Assembly (NCBI GenBank): GCA_002305805.1
Contig: DBQY01000017.1
Coordinates: forward strand, 1 to 64,000
Origin: Atopobium sp. UBA1382
GTDB lineage: Bacteria; Actinomycetota; Coriobacteriia; Coriobacteriales; Atopobiaceae
Reading direction: 5' to 3'
DNA length: 64,000 nucleotides
Shown: in pieces, positions 8,753 through 17,582 of the stretch
Position numbering within the stretch: position 1 is the stretch's first letter
Layout: every line of letters begins with the position of its first letter
Notes under the pieces: model-generated
Told to the model about the DNA's origin: nothing
Database searches by the model: none
The model's input: the letters and a program-made list of their open reading frames with translations, nothing else
Program-made: the position numbers and the translations under genes

Positions 8753-9808
8753 ATGAGCAAGAAGATCGCACCTGCCGACACCTGTGTGCTCGTGACCGGA
8801 GGCGCCGGCTTCATCGGCAGCCACACCGTCGTCGAGCTTCTCCAAGACGGCTACCAGGTCGTCATCGTGGATGACCTCTCCAACGCCTCGGCCAAGGTCC
8901 TCGATCGCATCCGAACCATCGTCGGCGACGAGGCCGCCGCGCGCATGACCTTCTACGAGGCGGACGTCAACGACCGCGCCGCGCTCGCCAAGATCTTCGA
9001 CGATCATCAGCCCGACCGCGTGATTCACTTCGCCGGCTACAAGGCCGTGGGTGAGTCCGTCCACAAGCCCGTCGAGTACTACAGCAACAACATCGGCAAT
9101 ACGCTCACGCTGGTTGACGTCATGCGCGAGCACGGCTGCAAGTCCATCATCTTCTCCAGCTCGGCCACCGTCTACGGCGACCCGGACTCCCTCCCCCTCA
9201 CCGAGGAGAGCCCCAAGAAGCCGGCGACCAACCCCTACGGTTGGACCAAGTGGATGATCGAGCAGATTCTCACCGACCTCCACACGGCGGACCCGGAGTG
9301 GAACGTCGTGCTGCTGCGCTACTTCAACCCCATCGGCGCACACCCCTCGGGCCTCATGGGCGAGGATCCCAAGGGCATCCCCAACAACCTCGTGCCCTAC
9401 GTCGCGCAGACCGCCATCGGCAAGCGCGATGCCGTCCATGTCTTTGGCAACGACTATGACACGCCCGACGGCACCGGCGTGCGCGACTACATCCACGTGG
9501 TCGACCTTGCATCCGGGCACGCCGCCGCGCTCGCCTGGATGAACGGCCGCGCCGGCGTCGAGGTCTTCAACCTCGGCACGGGCACAGGCACCTCGGTGCT
9601 GCAGATCATCGAGGCCTTCTCCAAGGCCTGCGGCCACGAGATCCCCTACGTCATCGAGCCGCGCCGCGCAGGTGACGTCACGGCCAACTACGCCGACTGC
9701 TCCAAGGCCCGCGACCTCATGGGATGGGAGGCCAAGTTCGGCATCGAGGACATGTGCCGCGACTCTTGGAACTGGCAGTCCAACAACCCCAACGGCTACG
9801 AGGGATAG
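8753..9808 (+). CDS. galE: UDP-glucose 4-epimerase
   Basis: Interconverts UDP-glucose and UDP-galactose (Leloir pathway; precursor for surface glycans). It has 351 residues. The NAD-binding Rossmann start is VLVTGGAGFIGSH, the catalytic Ser lies in FSSSATVYGD, and the catalytic Tyr/Lys pair is YGWTK. The substrate-loop region NPIGAHPSGLMGEDP is typical of GalE. Start ATG 8753 has GGGGAAAGGA upstream. No other gal gene is nearby; the next three genes in the same direction are closely spaced and may be cotranscribed. Confidence 0.96.
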   Translation: MSKKIAPADTCVLVTGGAGFIGSHTVVELLQDGYQVVIVDDLSNASAKVLDRIRTIVGDEAAARMTFYEADVNDRAALAKIFDDHQPDRVIHFAGYKAVGESVHKPVEYYSNNIGNTLTLVDVMREHGCKSIIFSSSATVYGDPDSLPLTEESPKKPATNPYGWTKWMIEQILTDLHTADPEWNVVLLRYFNPIGAHPSGLMGEDPKGIPNNLVPYVAQTAIGKRDAVHVFGNDYDTPDGTGVRDYIHVVDLASGHAAALAWMNGRAGVEVFNLGTGTGTSVLQIIEAFSKACGHEIPYVIEPRRAGDVTANYADCSKARDLMGWEAKFGIEDMCRDSWNWQSNNPNGYEG

Positions 9809-9823
9809 GCGGACGAGAAGAAC

Positions 9824-10867
9824 ATGGCAAGCCTCTTCGTCGACTATCTCGCACGGCGTCTTCCCCTCGTCGAGCAGGCACTCGCCGGCTCCGCGGGCGC
9901 CCCGCTCGCGGACGCCCCCGTGGCGAGTGACCTCGCCAACTACCTCTACGCCCCGCTCGGGCACTTCACCGCGAGCGGCGGCAAGCGCGTGCGCCCGGTC
10001 CTCGCGCTGCTCGGCGCCGAAGCGGTAGGCGGTCGGGCGGAGGACGCCCTCTCGTGTGCCGTCGCCGTCGAGCTCTTCCAGAGCGCGGCCCTCATCCACG
10101 ACGACATCGCCGACAAAAGCGAGCTGCGCCGCGGCGAGCCGTGCCTGTATCGCACCGCGGGAGTCGGGCTGGCGACAAACGCGGGCGACCTCGCGCTCAC
10201 CCGTGTCTTTGAGGTCATCCTCGATGACGAGAAGCTCGACGATGGCCGCAAGGCGCGCGTCCTCGCCGAGGTCGTCCGAATGGAGCGGCACACGCTCGAG
10301 GGACAGGCGCTCGACCTCGGCTGGGTCCGAGACGCGCGCTGGAACGTGACGCCCGAAGACTACACCTACATGGTCGACAGCAAGACCGCGTGGTATACCG
10401 TTGCCAGCCCGCTTGCGCTGGGCGCGCTCGCGGCCGGCAGCTCCGACGAGACGGTGAAGGGTCTCGTGGAGGTCGGCCGGCTGGCGGGTCTCGCCTTCCA
10501 GATCCAGGACGACCTTCTCAACCTGGTGGGCAACGCCGAGGCGCAGGGCAAGGACTTCCGCTCTGACATCACCGAGGGCAAGCGGACGCTCGCAGTGGTC
10601 TGGGCGCTCGCGCATCTGCCGGAAGAGGGGCGCAGCGAGCTCGTTGGGATTCTTGAGTCCCACACCACGGACGCGCGGAGCCTGGGGCGAGCGGTCGAGC
10701 TCATCGAGCGCGGCGGCGGCATCGAGCACTGTCGCGACCTCGCCCGGCACCACACCGAGAAGGCCAAGGAAGCCGCCCGTACGCTCGCGCAGGGCGGCCA
10801 CGTCACGGTTGAGGCTCGCGACCTGCTCTGCTCTATGGCAGACTTCTTCGTGGAGCGCGCGAGCTAG
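9824..10867 (+). CDS. Polyprenyl (long-chain isoprenyl) diphosphate synthase
   Basis: All-trans isoprenyl diphosphate synthase of 347 residues that elongates farnesyl/geranyl diphosphate with isopentenyl diphosphate for quinone side chains or other isoprenoids. GGKRVRP is near residue 50; the first Asp-rich motif is DDIAD (in LIHDDIADKSELRRG). The second is FQIQDDLLN, where the usual final Asp is Asn. Chain length cannot be assigned. It starts 15 bases after galE and continues in the same direction. Confidence 0.9.
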   Translation: MASLFVDYLARRLPLVEQALAGSAGAPLADAPVASDLANYLYAPLGHFTASGGKRVRPVLALLGAEAVGGRAEDALSCAVAVELFQSAALIHDDIADKSELRRGEPCLYRTAGVGLATNAGDLALTRVFEVILDDEKLDDGRKARVLAEVVRMERHTLEGQALDLGWVRDARWNVTPEDYTYMVDSKTAWYTVASPLALGALAAGSSDETVKGLVEVGRLAGLAFQIQDDLLNLVGNAEAQGKDFRSDITEGKRTLAVVWALAHLPEEGRSELVGILESHTTDARSLGRAVELIERGGGIEHCRDLARHHTEKAKEAARTLAQGGHVTVEARDLLCSMADFFVERAS

Positions 10868-10894
10868 ACGCGCAGCCCACGGCTAGGAGAGACG

Positions 10895-11812
10895 ATGGAG
10901 ACGATACACGAGGGAGCGACGGGCGCTGCCGTCGAGGACATCCAGGAGCGACTGACGTCGCTGGGCTACGCAATTGACCAGGAGGAGCGCGTCACGCGCA
11001 CCTTTGGACACTCGACGGCGACGGCCGTCGCGCGCTTTCGTCTTGACCACGACCTCTCCCTTGGGGACGTCGTAGACGCGATGACGTGGTCCGTGCTGGT
11101 GGATGAGTGCTATCAGCTCGGCGACAGGACGCTGTACCTGAGGCTCCCCAATTTCCACGGCAACGACGTGCGTCAGCTCCAGGAGCGCCTCAACGTGCTG
11201 GGCTTCTCATGCGGCCCCGTCGACGGCACCTACGGCGTCCACACCGAGGCTGCCGTCAAGCTCTTCCAGGAGAGCATGGGCGCCCTCGCGGACGGCATGG
11301 CCTTCCAGGACACCTTTGACGCCATCGAGCGGCTGCGCCACGTCTGGGCTGGCAAGCCCGCAGACGGGCCACACCCCCAGGGCGCCATGGGCTTTGCCCG
11401 CGCCGCCAGCGTGCTCGAAGACGCCGGCATCGCCATCACCGCAGACGACCCGATCTCCCGCAACGTGGCGGGGCGCATCTGGAACCTCGCCCATGCCACG
11501 GTGGACGACTGCTCCCTTGAGCTCGTCGACGGCCCGGAGGGTGCGAGTGGAGACGCGCGCGTCCTTATCGTCCTCTCGACCGAGCCCCTGCCGGACAACG
11601 TCGCCTCCGGCGTGGGGAGCCTCGTGCTCGACGACATGGATACACTGCCGCTGCGCCTTCGTACGACGATCCAGAGCTCCGAGACGCGCCCACGCACCGT
11701 CCGCATAGAGCTCCCCGTGGGCACGGGGGCATTCACGATGAGCGACGCGCAGACGTTTGCCGTGCTGCTCCTCGACGCCATCTGCGCCGCCTTTGACCAC
11801 CTGGAGCTGTGA
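10895..11812 (+). CDS. Cytoplasmic-looking protein with two peptidoglycan-binding-like repeats
   Basis: 305 residues, no signal peptide and no membrane segment. Two PG_binding_1-type repeats are visible: residues about 5-70 (GAAVEDIQERLTSLGY ... TATAVARFRLDHDL) and about 85-150 (NDVRQLQERLNVLGF ... VHTEAAVKLFQESMG). The remaining 150 residues have no catalytic motif that I recognise; in particular the Amidase_3 zinc motif is not seen. Actinobacterial CwlM has a similar start (two such repeats, no signal peptide) and regulates wall synthesis inside the cell. A related regulatory role is inference. AGGAGAG precedes the ATG. Confidence 0.7.
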   Translation: METIHEGATGAAVEDIQERLTSLGYAIDQEERVTRTFGHSTATAVARFRLDHDLSLGDVVDAMTWSVLVDECYQLGDRTLYLRLPNFHGNDVRQLQERLNVLGFSCGPVDGTYGVHTEAAVKLFQESMGALADGMAFQDTFDAIERLRHVWAGKPADGPHPQGAMGFARAASVLEDAGIAITADDPISRNVAGRIWNLAHATVDDCSLELVDGPEGASGDARVLIVLSTEPLPDNVASGVGSLVLDDMDTLPLRLRTTIQSSETRPRTVRIELPVGTGAFTMSDAQTFAVLLLDAICAAFDHLEL

Positions 11813-11844
11813 GCCGGGAGTTCCCACGGTAGACGGGAGGAGCC

Positions 11845-13086
11845 ATGTTCAGCCCGTTCAAAGACGAGAATGGCACGCCCAAGGGCCTCGCTGACGTGAC
11901 ATGGGAGGACCTCTCCCAGCTCGCCGAGTATGACGAGGGCTTTGTCCTCGAGTTCAAGCGCGACTACACCCCGTCGGTCCAGCGCAAGATCCCCAAGATC
12001 ATCGCCTCCTTTTCCAACTCCCGGGGAGGCTGGCTCCTGATTGGCATCTCTGACGAGGAGCACGCCGTCTGCCCGATCCCGCGCAGGCAGGCGGACTTCG
12101 GTCAGATCATCGGCGAGCTGTGCAGACGGCACATCTCGCCCGCCCCTCCCTTTGACGTGCGCTTCCTGGCCGACCCCACCGACGATTCGCGCGGCGTGGT
12201 CATCGTGCGCGTTGACGAGGGCGGCTTCCCGCCCTACATCGCCGACGGCGTCGTCGAGATCCGCGAGGGCTCGACCTCCGGCCCTGCCACCGGCGCGGCG
12301 CTCGTGGAGCTCTACGGCAAGGCGACCGGGCGACGCCGGGAGATCGCAGAGTTCTGCAACAGGACGGTGTTCTATCCCGAGGAGGGTTCGGACGGACTTC
12401 CGCTCCCCCTCTTTGACCTCTATCTCTACCGCATGGCTCGCCCCGAGGACACACCGTCGCGCGAGGAGGTCGCACAGCACGTGGTCGCAATGCGCGAGGC
12501 CTTCTCCCAGCAGGACGCCACCTGTCACGTGAGCCACGCCCACGACTCGCTCATCCTCCGAACGGCCCTGCCCTCAGGCCCGAACGACGCCCACTCCGCC
12601 ATAGAGCTCTTCCCCGACGAGTCCATGAAGCTCACTGTCCCCGCCGTCCTTCTCGACGAGGGGGACCGCGCCCGCGCCGTCGCGCGCATGAGGGAGCTCG
12701 GACTCTTCTCCCACGCCGAGGGGCGCCTCATCAATGCCCGCGCGACGATGCGGCGCGTCTCCCGCATGGCCTCCCTGCTCGACCGCTACGTCCGCCGGCG
12801 GGATATCGCGTGGCAGGAGTACGCCGTCGCCTATGAGCTCGAGAACATGGCCGGCATCATCCTCTGGAGCGACACCGACGTCTATCAGGACTACATCGCC
12901 GAGAAGGGCGTGCTCTCGTGCGGCACAACGGACTGCCGAAGCCGCGTCCGCTATCTCGACGACGGGGCGCATGACTCGTTCCGCGCGCGCCAGTTTGCGG
13001 GGAGCCACTTCTTCGAGGCGTGCGGGCTCCCGCTCGGCTCGCCGGACCCGCAGGACAATGCCCTCGTGGACGCCCTGCTCCGGTGA
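11845..13086 (+). CDS. AlbA_2 (Schlafen-type) domain protein
   Basis: 413 residues. An AlbA_2-like domain covers about residues 15-150: EFKRDYTPSVQRKIPKIIAS then FSNSRGGWLLIGISDEE, and VEIREGSTSGPAT. The C-terminal 250 residues are unassigned and include a Cys pair in SCGTTDC. AlbA_2 proteins are usually annotated as putative nucleic-acid-binding or transcriptional proteins, and many are accessory; function here is unknown. It starts 32 bases after the peptidoglycan-binding-like gene and probably shares its transcript. The tRNA-Gln gene follows. Confidence 0.75.
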   Translation: MFSPFKDENGTPKGLADVTWEDLSQLAEYDEGFVLEFKRDYTPSVQRKIPKIIASFSNSRGGWLLIGISDEEHAVCPIPRRQADFGQIIGELCRRHISPAPPFDVRFLADPTDDSRGVVIVRVDEGGFPPYIADGVVEIREGSTSGPATGAALVELYGKATGRRREIAEFCNRTVFYPEEGSDGLPLPLFDLYLYRMARPEDTPSREEVAQHVVAMREAFSQQDATCHVSHAHDSLILRTALPSGPNDAHSAIELFPDESMKLTVPAVLLDEGDRARAVARMRELGLFSHAEGRLINARATMRRVSRMASLLDRYVRRRDIAWQEYAVAYELENMAGIILWSDTDVYQDYIAEKGVLSCGTTDCRSRVRYLDDGAHDSFRARQFAGSHFFEACGLPLGSPDPQDNALVDALLR

Positions 13087-13113
13087 CCGACCGCCCCACG
13101 CGCGCCTTCCTGT

Positions 13114-13119
13114 TACAAT
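13114..13119 (+). promoter_or_regulatory. Likely -10 element of tRNA-Gln
   Basis: TACAAT lies 14 bases before the mature tRNA 5' end, in otherwise GC-rich DNA; no clear -35. Confidence 0.5.
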
Positions 13120-13133
13120 GTCCCCGGCGGCAC

Positions 13134-13208
13134 AGGGGTATCGTCCAATGGTTAGGACAGTGGTTTTTGGTGCCATTAATGTGGGTTCGAATCCTACTAC
13201 CCCTGCCA
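13134..13208 (+). tRNA. tRNA-Gln (anticodon TTG)
   Basis: Full cloverleaf: acceptor AGGGGTA pairs with TACCCCT, D-stem GTCC/GGAC, anticodon stem GTGGT/GCCAT with loop TTTTTGG carrying TTG, T-loop TTCGAAT, discriminator G. CCA is encoded at 13206-13208. Confidence 0.95.
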
Positions 13209-13267
13209 CCGCTGCCTCGCGCTATCATGTCTGTGTAAGGGACTCACGCGTCGCTTGGAGGCCGCAC

Positions 13268-14659
13268 ATGCCCATGACCGCGATCGTCCTCGCCGCTGGC
13301 GAGGGAACGCGTATGAAGTCCCGCCACCCCAAGGTCATGCACAAGCTTCTCGACCGCCCGCTCGTCTCCTGGGTCACGCGCGCCGCGCGCGAGGCCGGAG
13401 CCGAGCGCATCGTCGTGGTCGTGGGGCATGGCGCCGACGAGGTGCGGGCTCATCTCGCAAACGAGAAGGACGTCGAGTGCGTCGAGCAGACGGAGCGCCT
13501 GGGCACCGGGCACGCCGTGCGCGTAGCGCTGGAGGGGGCCGGAATCAACGGAGGGCCCGTCGTCATCCTGAACGGCGACCTTCCCCTCATCGAGCCCGAG
13601 ACCGTCCGCGCCTTTGCCGACTCCGTCGCAAGCGGGACGCACGCCGCCGCCATCCTCACGATGACGCCGCCCGACCCGTTTGGCTACGGCCGCGTCGAAC
13701 TCGCCGAAGACGGCACGGTCACGCGCATCATCGAGCAGAAGGACTGCACGGACGAGCAGGCCGCGACGCTCACCGAGTGCAACGCCGGCTGCTACGCCTT
13801 TGACGGCGCCCTTCTCGCCGCCCATGTCGGCGAGATCGGGAACGACAACGCCCAGCACGAGTACTACCTCCCCGACATGGTGAAGATTCTGCGCGGCCAC
13901 GGCCACGCCACCACGATCGTCCACTGCGATGACTATCGCGAGGGCCTCGGCGCCAACAACCGCTCCCAGCTCGCCGAGCTCACGCGCCTCGCGCAGGAGC
14001 GCATCAACGAGCGCCTGATGGACGAGGGCGTCACGATGCTCGACCCGCGCACGGTCTGGGTGGGCCCCGACGTCACCGTCGGGCGCGACACGGTCCTGCT
14101 CCCCATGACGATGCTCTGGGGCGAGACGAGCGTGGGCGAGGAGTGCGAGATCGGCCCCAACACGCGGCTCACCAACTGCACCGTCGCCGACCACGTCTCG
14201 CTCGAGGAGACCGTGGGCACAGACGTCACCATCGAGCGCGACGTCACCTGCGGCCCGCGCGCGTACCTGCGCGGCGGCGCCCACGTCCTCGAGGGCGCGC
14301 ACGTGGGCACGCACGTGGAGATCAAGAACTCCGTCATCGGCAAGGGCTCCAAGGTGCCGCACCTCTCCTACATCGGCGACTGCACGATGGGCGCCGGCGT
14401 AAACATCGGCGGCGGCTCCATCACCTGCAACTACGACGGTGTCCACAAGAACCGCACCACGATCGGCGACAACGTCTTCGTGGGCTCCGACACCATGATG
14501 GTCGCGCCTGTGACCATCGGAGACGGCGCGCTCGTGGGCGCCAGCTCCTGCGTCACCAAGGACGTCCCTGCCGACGCGCTCTACCTCGAGCGCGCCGAGC
14601 AGCGCATCGTAGAGGGGTACGCCGCCAAGCGACTCGAGCGACTGAAGAGAGAGGCCTAG
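13268..14659 (+). CDS. glmU: Bifunctional GlmU: glucosamine-1-P acetyltransferase / GlcNAc-1-P uridyltransferase
   Basis: Last two steps to UDP-GlcNAc, the amino-sugar donor for peptidoglycan. 463 residues, normal length. The N-terminal uridyltransferase begins IVLAAGEGTRMKS; the C-terminal left-handed beta-helix acetyltransferase contains ITCNYDGVHKNRTTIG and VFVGSDTMMVAPVTIGDGA. Start ATG 13268 is preceded by TTGGAGG; a longer upstream reading would run back through the tRNA and is not real. Its stop codon is directly followed by the prs start. GlmS and GlmM, which make its substrate, are at 44-47 kb. Confidence 0.97.
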   Translation: MPMTAIVLAAGEGTRMKSRHPKVMHKLLDRPLVSWVTRAAREAGAERIVVVVGHGADEVRAHLANEKDVECVEQTERLGTGHAVRVALEGAGINGGPVVILNGDLPLIEPETVRAFADSVASGTHAAAILTMTPPDPFGYGRVELAEDGTVTRIIEQKDCTDEQAATLTECNAGCYAFDGALLAAHVGEIGNDNAQHEYYLPDMVKILRGHGHATTIVHCDDYREGLGANNRSQLAELTRLAQERINERLMDEGVTMLDPRTVWVGPDVTVGRDTVLLPMTMLWGETSVGEECEIGPNTRLTNCTVADHVSLEETVGTDVTIERDVTCGPRAYLRGGAHVLEGAHVGTHVEIKNSVIGKGSKVPHLSYIGDCTMGAGVNIGGGSITCNYDGVHKNRTTIGDNVFVGSDTMMVAPVTIGDGALVGASSCVTKDVPADALYLERAEQRIVEGYAAKRLERLKREA

Positions 14660-15658
14660 ATGTACGAGAACCTGAGCAAGCCCATGCCCCTGCAGAAGGA
14701 GATCAAGCTCTACACCGGAACGGGCAACCCCGCCCTGGCCGAGAAGATCTCCGAGATCCTGCATCTCGAGCTCCAGGGCCTCAATATCGAGAAGTTCGCC
14801 AACGGCGAGATCTACGCCCGCTTTGACGAGTCCGTCCGCGGCGACGACGTCTTCTTCATCCAGTCCCTCTCCGGCGTCAACGTGAACGACCTCCTCATGG
14901 AGACGCTGGTCGTGGCCGACGCCGCCAAGCGTGCCTCGGTCTCCAAGTTCACTGCCGTGATTCCCCACTACTGCTACGCGCGCCAGGACCGCAAGGCCGC
15001 CGCGCGCGAGCCCATCACCGCACGCCTCGTGGCCAACCTCCTCGAGGCTGCCGGTGTTGACCAGGTCATCACCATCGACCTGCACCAGGGCCAGATCCAG
15101 GGCTTCTTCGACATCCCCGTGACGCACCTCACGGCACTCTACCTCATCGGCGACTACTTCAAGGACAAGGACTTCGACTGGGACAACACCGTCGTCGTCT
15201 CCCCCGACATGGGTCGTGCCAAGGTCGCCAAGCGCCTCTCGGACTACCTGGGCTGCGAGTTCGCCATTGCCCACAAGAGCCGCCCCAAGCACAACGCCTC
15301 CGAGGTCATGGGCATCATCGGCAACATCGAGGGCAAGACCTGCATCGTTAACGACGACATGATCGACACCGCTGGCACTCTCTGTGGCACGGTTCGCAAA
15401 CTCAAGGAGATGGGCGCCGGCGACATCTACGTCTCCGCCACCCACGGCATCTTCTCCGGCCCCGCCATCGAGCGCCTGCAGGACGCGCCGCTCGAGGAGT
15501 GCGTCGTCACTGACATCATCCCCTGCGAGGCCGCCAACAAGACCGGCTCCAAGATCAAGGCCATCTCCGTCGCCAACGAGCTCGCCGAGGCAATTAACAG
15601 CGTCTATATGCGCCAGTCCGTCTCCGAGATCTTCGGCGGCCGCGGCGCGGAGATCTGA
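14660..15658 (+). CDS. prs: Ribose-phosphate pyrophosphokinase
   Basis: Makes PRPP from ribose-5-phosphate and ATP for nucleotide, His and Trp synthesis. 332 residues with KLYTGTGNPALAEKI at the N-terminus, the flexible-loop region YCYARQDRKAAAREPI, the metal site IDLHQGQIQGFF, and the PRPP loop CIVNDDMIDTAGTL. ATG immediately follows the glmU TAG with no gap, so the two are translationally linked. A strong terminator follows. Confidence 0.97.
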   Translation: MYENLSKPMPLQKEIKLYTGTGNPALAEKISEILHLELQGLNIEKFANGEIYARFDESVRGDDVFFIQSLSGVNVNDLLMETLVVADAAKRASVSKFTAVIPHYCYARQDRKAAAREPITARLVANLLEAAGVDQVITIDLHQGQIQGFFDIPVTHLTALYLIGDYFKDKDFDWDNTVVVSPDMGRAKVAKRLSDYLGCEFAIAHKSRPKHNASEVMGIIGNIEGKTCIVNDDMIDTAGTLCGTVRKLKEMGAGDIYVSATHGIFSGPAIERLQDAPLEECVVTDIIPCEAANKTGSKIKAISVANELAEAINSVYMRQSVSEIFGGRGAEI

Positions 15659-15680
15659 TCCGCGCGCACATCGCACGAGT

Positions 15681-15714
15681 CGCGGGGCCGCCCTTGGGTG
15701 GCCCCGCGTTTTTA
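15681..15714 (+). terminator. Rho-independent terminator after prs
   Basis: CGCGGGGCC / GGCCCCGCG stem followed by TTTTT. Confidence 0.9.
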
Positions 15715-15866
15715 CCGCGCCCCTCACGACGGCCGCGCGCCCCGTTGCCCACCCATTGCTATCGACAACACCCCGTCTGCCAGCGGAAGCACCCGGGCCC
15801 GTACCCACCGTCAGGCGTGGTAGTGTACATAACCGTCACAGGACGCCTGGAAAGTGAGGACGCGCG

Positions 15867-16436
15867 ATGCCCCAGACCGCAAAAGCCGGCCCCGCCGCCA
15901 TCAGAATCGTCTGCGGCCTTGGAAATCCCGATGCCGGGTACGCACGCACGCGGCACAACGCCGGGTTCGCCACCATCGACGCCGTGGCGGCGCGCCGCGG
16001 CGTGCGCTACTGGAAGTCCGAGGCGGGCGCCCAGGTGGCTTCGATCACGGTGACCGATAGGAGCGGCGAGAAGCGCGAGGTTCTTCTCGCCAAGCCGATG
16101 AGCTACATGAACACCTCTGGCGGTCCGCTCTCCAAGCTGGCGCGCGCCCACCGCGTGAAGCCGGAGGAGATCCTCGTGGTCCACGACGAGGTCGACCTGG
16201 AGGCGGGCGAGGTTCGCCTCAAGCTGGGCGGCGGGCTCAACGCGCACAACGGCCTGCGCTCCGTTGCCGACAAGCTCGGCAGCCGCGACTTCGCGCGCGT
16301 GCAGTTTGGCATCGGTCGCCCGCCCGGGCGCATGGCCGTCGCCGACTACGTGCTGCGCGAGCTCAAGGGCTCCTTCCTCGAGGACTTCGAGCTCACCGTC
16401 GAGCGCGCCGCCGACCTCGTGGAGCAAGCGCTCTGA
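15867..16436 (+). CDS. pth: Peptidyl-tRNA hydrolase
   Basis: Cleaves peptidyl-tRNA released from stalled ribosomes. 189 residues. The catalytic His is in GYARTRHNAGF, PMSYMNTSG and the Asp of VVHDEVDLEAGE are present, and the binding Asn is in NAHNGLRS. Start ATG 15867 gives a 12-residue leader before IRIVCGLGNP. Monocistronic between the prs terminator and the double hairpin at 16462. Confidence 0.95.
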   Translation: MPQTAKAGPAAIRIVCGLGNPDAGYARTRHNAGFATIDAVAARRGVRYWKSEAGAQVASITVTDRSGEKREVLLAKPMSYMNTSGGPLSKLARAHRVKPEEILVVHDEVDLEAGEVRLKLGGGLNAHNGLRSVADKLGSRDFARVQFGIGRPPGRMAVADYVLRELKGSFLEDFELTVERAADLVEQAL

Positions 16437-16461
16437 CGAGACTACCCACCTGACCAGAAAA

Positions 16462-16575
16462 CCCGGGTTACGCGCGGCGAATAGTGCGCGTAGCTCGGGA
16501 TCCTTGGTTCTTCGGACATGAAATCCGGGTAGCGCGCTGCTCAGCCCAGTCTTTTGTGCGCGCTACTTGGGATTT
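16462..16575. repeat. 114-bp double-hairpin intergenic element
   Basis: Two successive hairpins: CCCGGGTTACGCGC / GCGCGTAGCTCGGG (16462-16499) and AATCCGGGTAGCGCGC with GCGCGCTACTTGGGATT (16522-16574). All four arms are variants of one sequence. It lies between pth and the nfnA promoter. The first hairpin may terminate pth, but no T-run follows. Overall length matches the other inverted-repeat elements in this window. Confidence 0.6.
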
Positions 16576-16640
16576 TAGGTCAGCCGTCCACGCGTTCCCT
16601 ATTTCACCGCCTCTGGCTCACGCCGCTCGCCGTGCGGATG

Positions 16641-16668
16641 TTGGCATGCACAACCACTCGGGTACAAT
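16641..16668 (+). promoter_or_regulatory. Promoter of nfnAB
   Basis: TTGGCA (-35), 16-bp spacer, TACAAT (-10). The predicted leader to the nfnA ATG is about 65 bases. Confidence 0.65.
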
Positions 16669-16739
16669 GAGGGGTGTTGGAAAGGCCCAGCGCAGGGCCG
16701 CCAAACCTTTAGAGGGAATGCAGGAGAGGAGTGCGGTTA

Positions 16740-17582
16740 ATGTACAAGATCCTCGAAAAGACGCAGTTCTCGGAGAAGGTGTTCAAGTTCCGCATCGAGG
16801 CGCCCCGGATGGCCAAGCACGCTCACGCCGGCCAGTTCCTGATGGTGCGCGCCAACGAGACGGGCGAGCGCGTCCCGTTCACGCTCGCGGGCTGGAACGC
16901 CGAGGAGGGCTGGGTCGAGTTCATCTTCATGGTGATCGGCAAGACCACGGAGATGCTGTCCACCTACAACGAGGGTGACTCCATCAAGGACGTCACCGGC
17001 CCGCTGGGCGTTCCCACCGAGATGGCGGACGGCCCCTGCGCGGTCATCGGCGGCGGCGTTGGCCTGGCCATTGCCTTCCCGGTTGCCCGCCACCTGGTGG
17101 AGACCGGCCACGAGGTCCACGCCATCATGGGCGCGCGCACCAAGGACCTGCTGCTCCTCGAGGACCAGTTCCGTGAAATCCTCCCGGACGACCACATCCA
17201 CATCACCACCGACGACGGCTCCTACGGCGAGAAGGGCGTGGTCACTGCCCCGCTGGAGCGTCTGCTCCAGGAGAAGGCCGTCACCCAGGTCTTCTGCGTC
17301 GGCCCCGTACCGATGATGAAGTTCTCCGCCCTCACGGCCGAGAAGTACGGCACGCCGATCACCGCCTCGCTGAACCCGATCATGGTCGACGGAACCGGCA
17401 TGTGCGGCTGCTGCCGCGTCGAGGTCGACGGCCAGACGAAGTTCGCCTGCGTCGACGGTCCCGACTTCGACGCCACCAAGGTCGACTGGAACGACCTTCG
17501 CGCGCGTCAGGCCGCGTATCTCACCGAGGAGGGCCAGTCCCTCAAGGCCTACGAGGAGGCGAACTGCGCATGCCACAGGTAA
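16740..17582 (+). CDS. NADH-dependent ferredoxin:NADP+ oxidoreductase, small subunit (NfnA-like)
   Basis: FAD/[2Fe-2S] subunit of a bifurcating transhydrogenase, about 280 residues. The ferredoxin-reductase fold has RVPFTLAGWN (flavin) and AVIGGGVGLAIAFPVAR (nucleotide); near the C-terminus GMCGCCRVEVDG and FACVDGPDFD carry the cluster cysteines. ATG 16740 is preferred to GTG 16731 because AGGAGAGGAG is then well spaced. The 3' end overlaps the next gene by 13 bases. In anaerobes this enzyme balances NADH, NADPH and reduced ferredoxin. Confidence 0.87.
   Translation: MYKILEKTQFSEKVFKFRIEAPRMAKHAHAGQFLMVRANETGERVPFTLAGWNAEEGWVEFIFMVIGKTTEMLSTYNEGDSIKDVTGPLGVPTEMADGPCAVIGGGVGLAIAFPVARHLVETGHEVHAIMGARTKDLLLLEDQFREILPDDHIHITTDDGSYGEKGVVTAPLERLLQEKAVTQVFCVGPVPMMKFSALTAEKYGTPITASLNPIMVDGTGMCGCCRVEVDGQTKFACVDGPDFDATKVDWNDLRARQAAYLTEEGQSLKAYEEANCACHR

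Noticed and set aside
13244..15808. An 854-codon minus-strand frame opposite glmU and prs
   Set aside because: Antisense to two clear enzymes; composition is that of a shadow frame.
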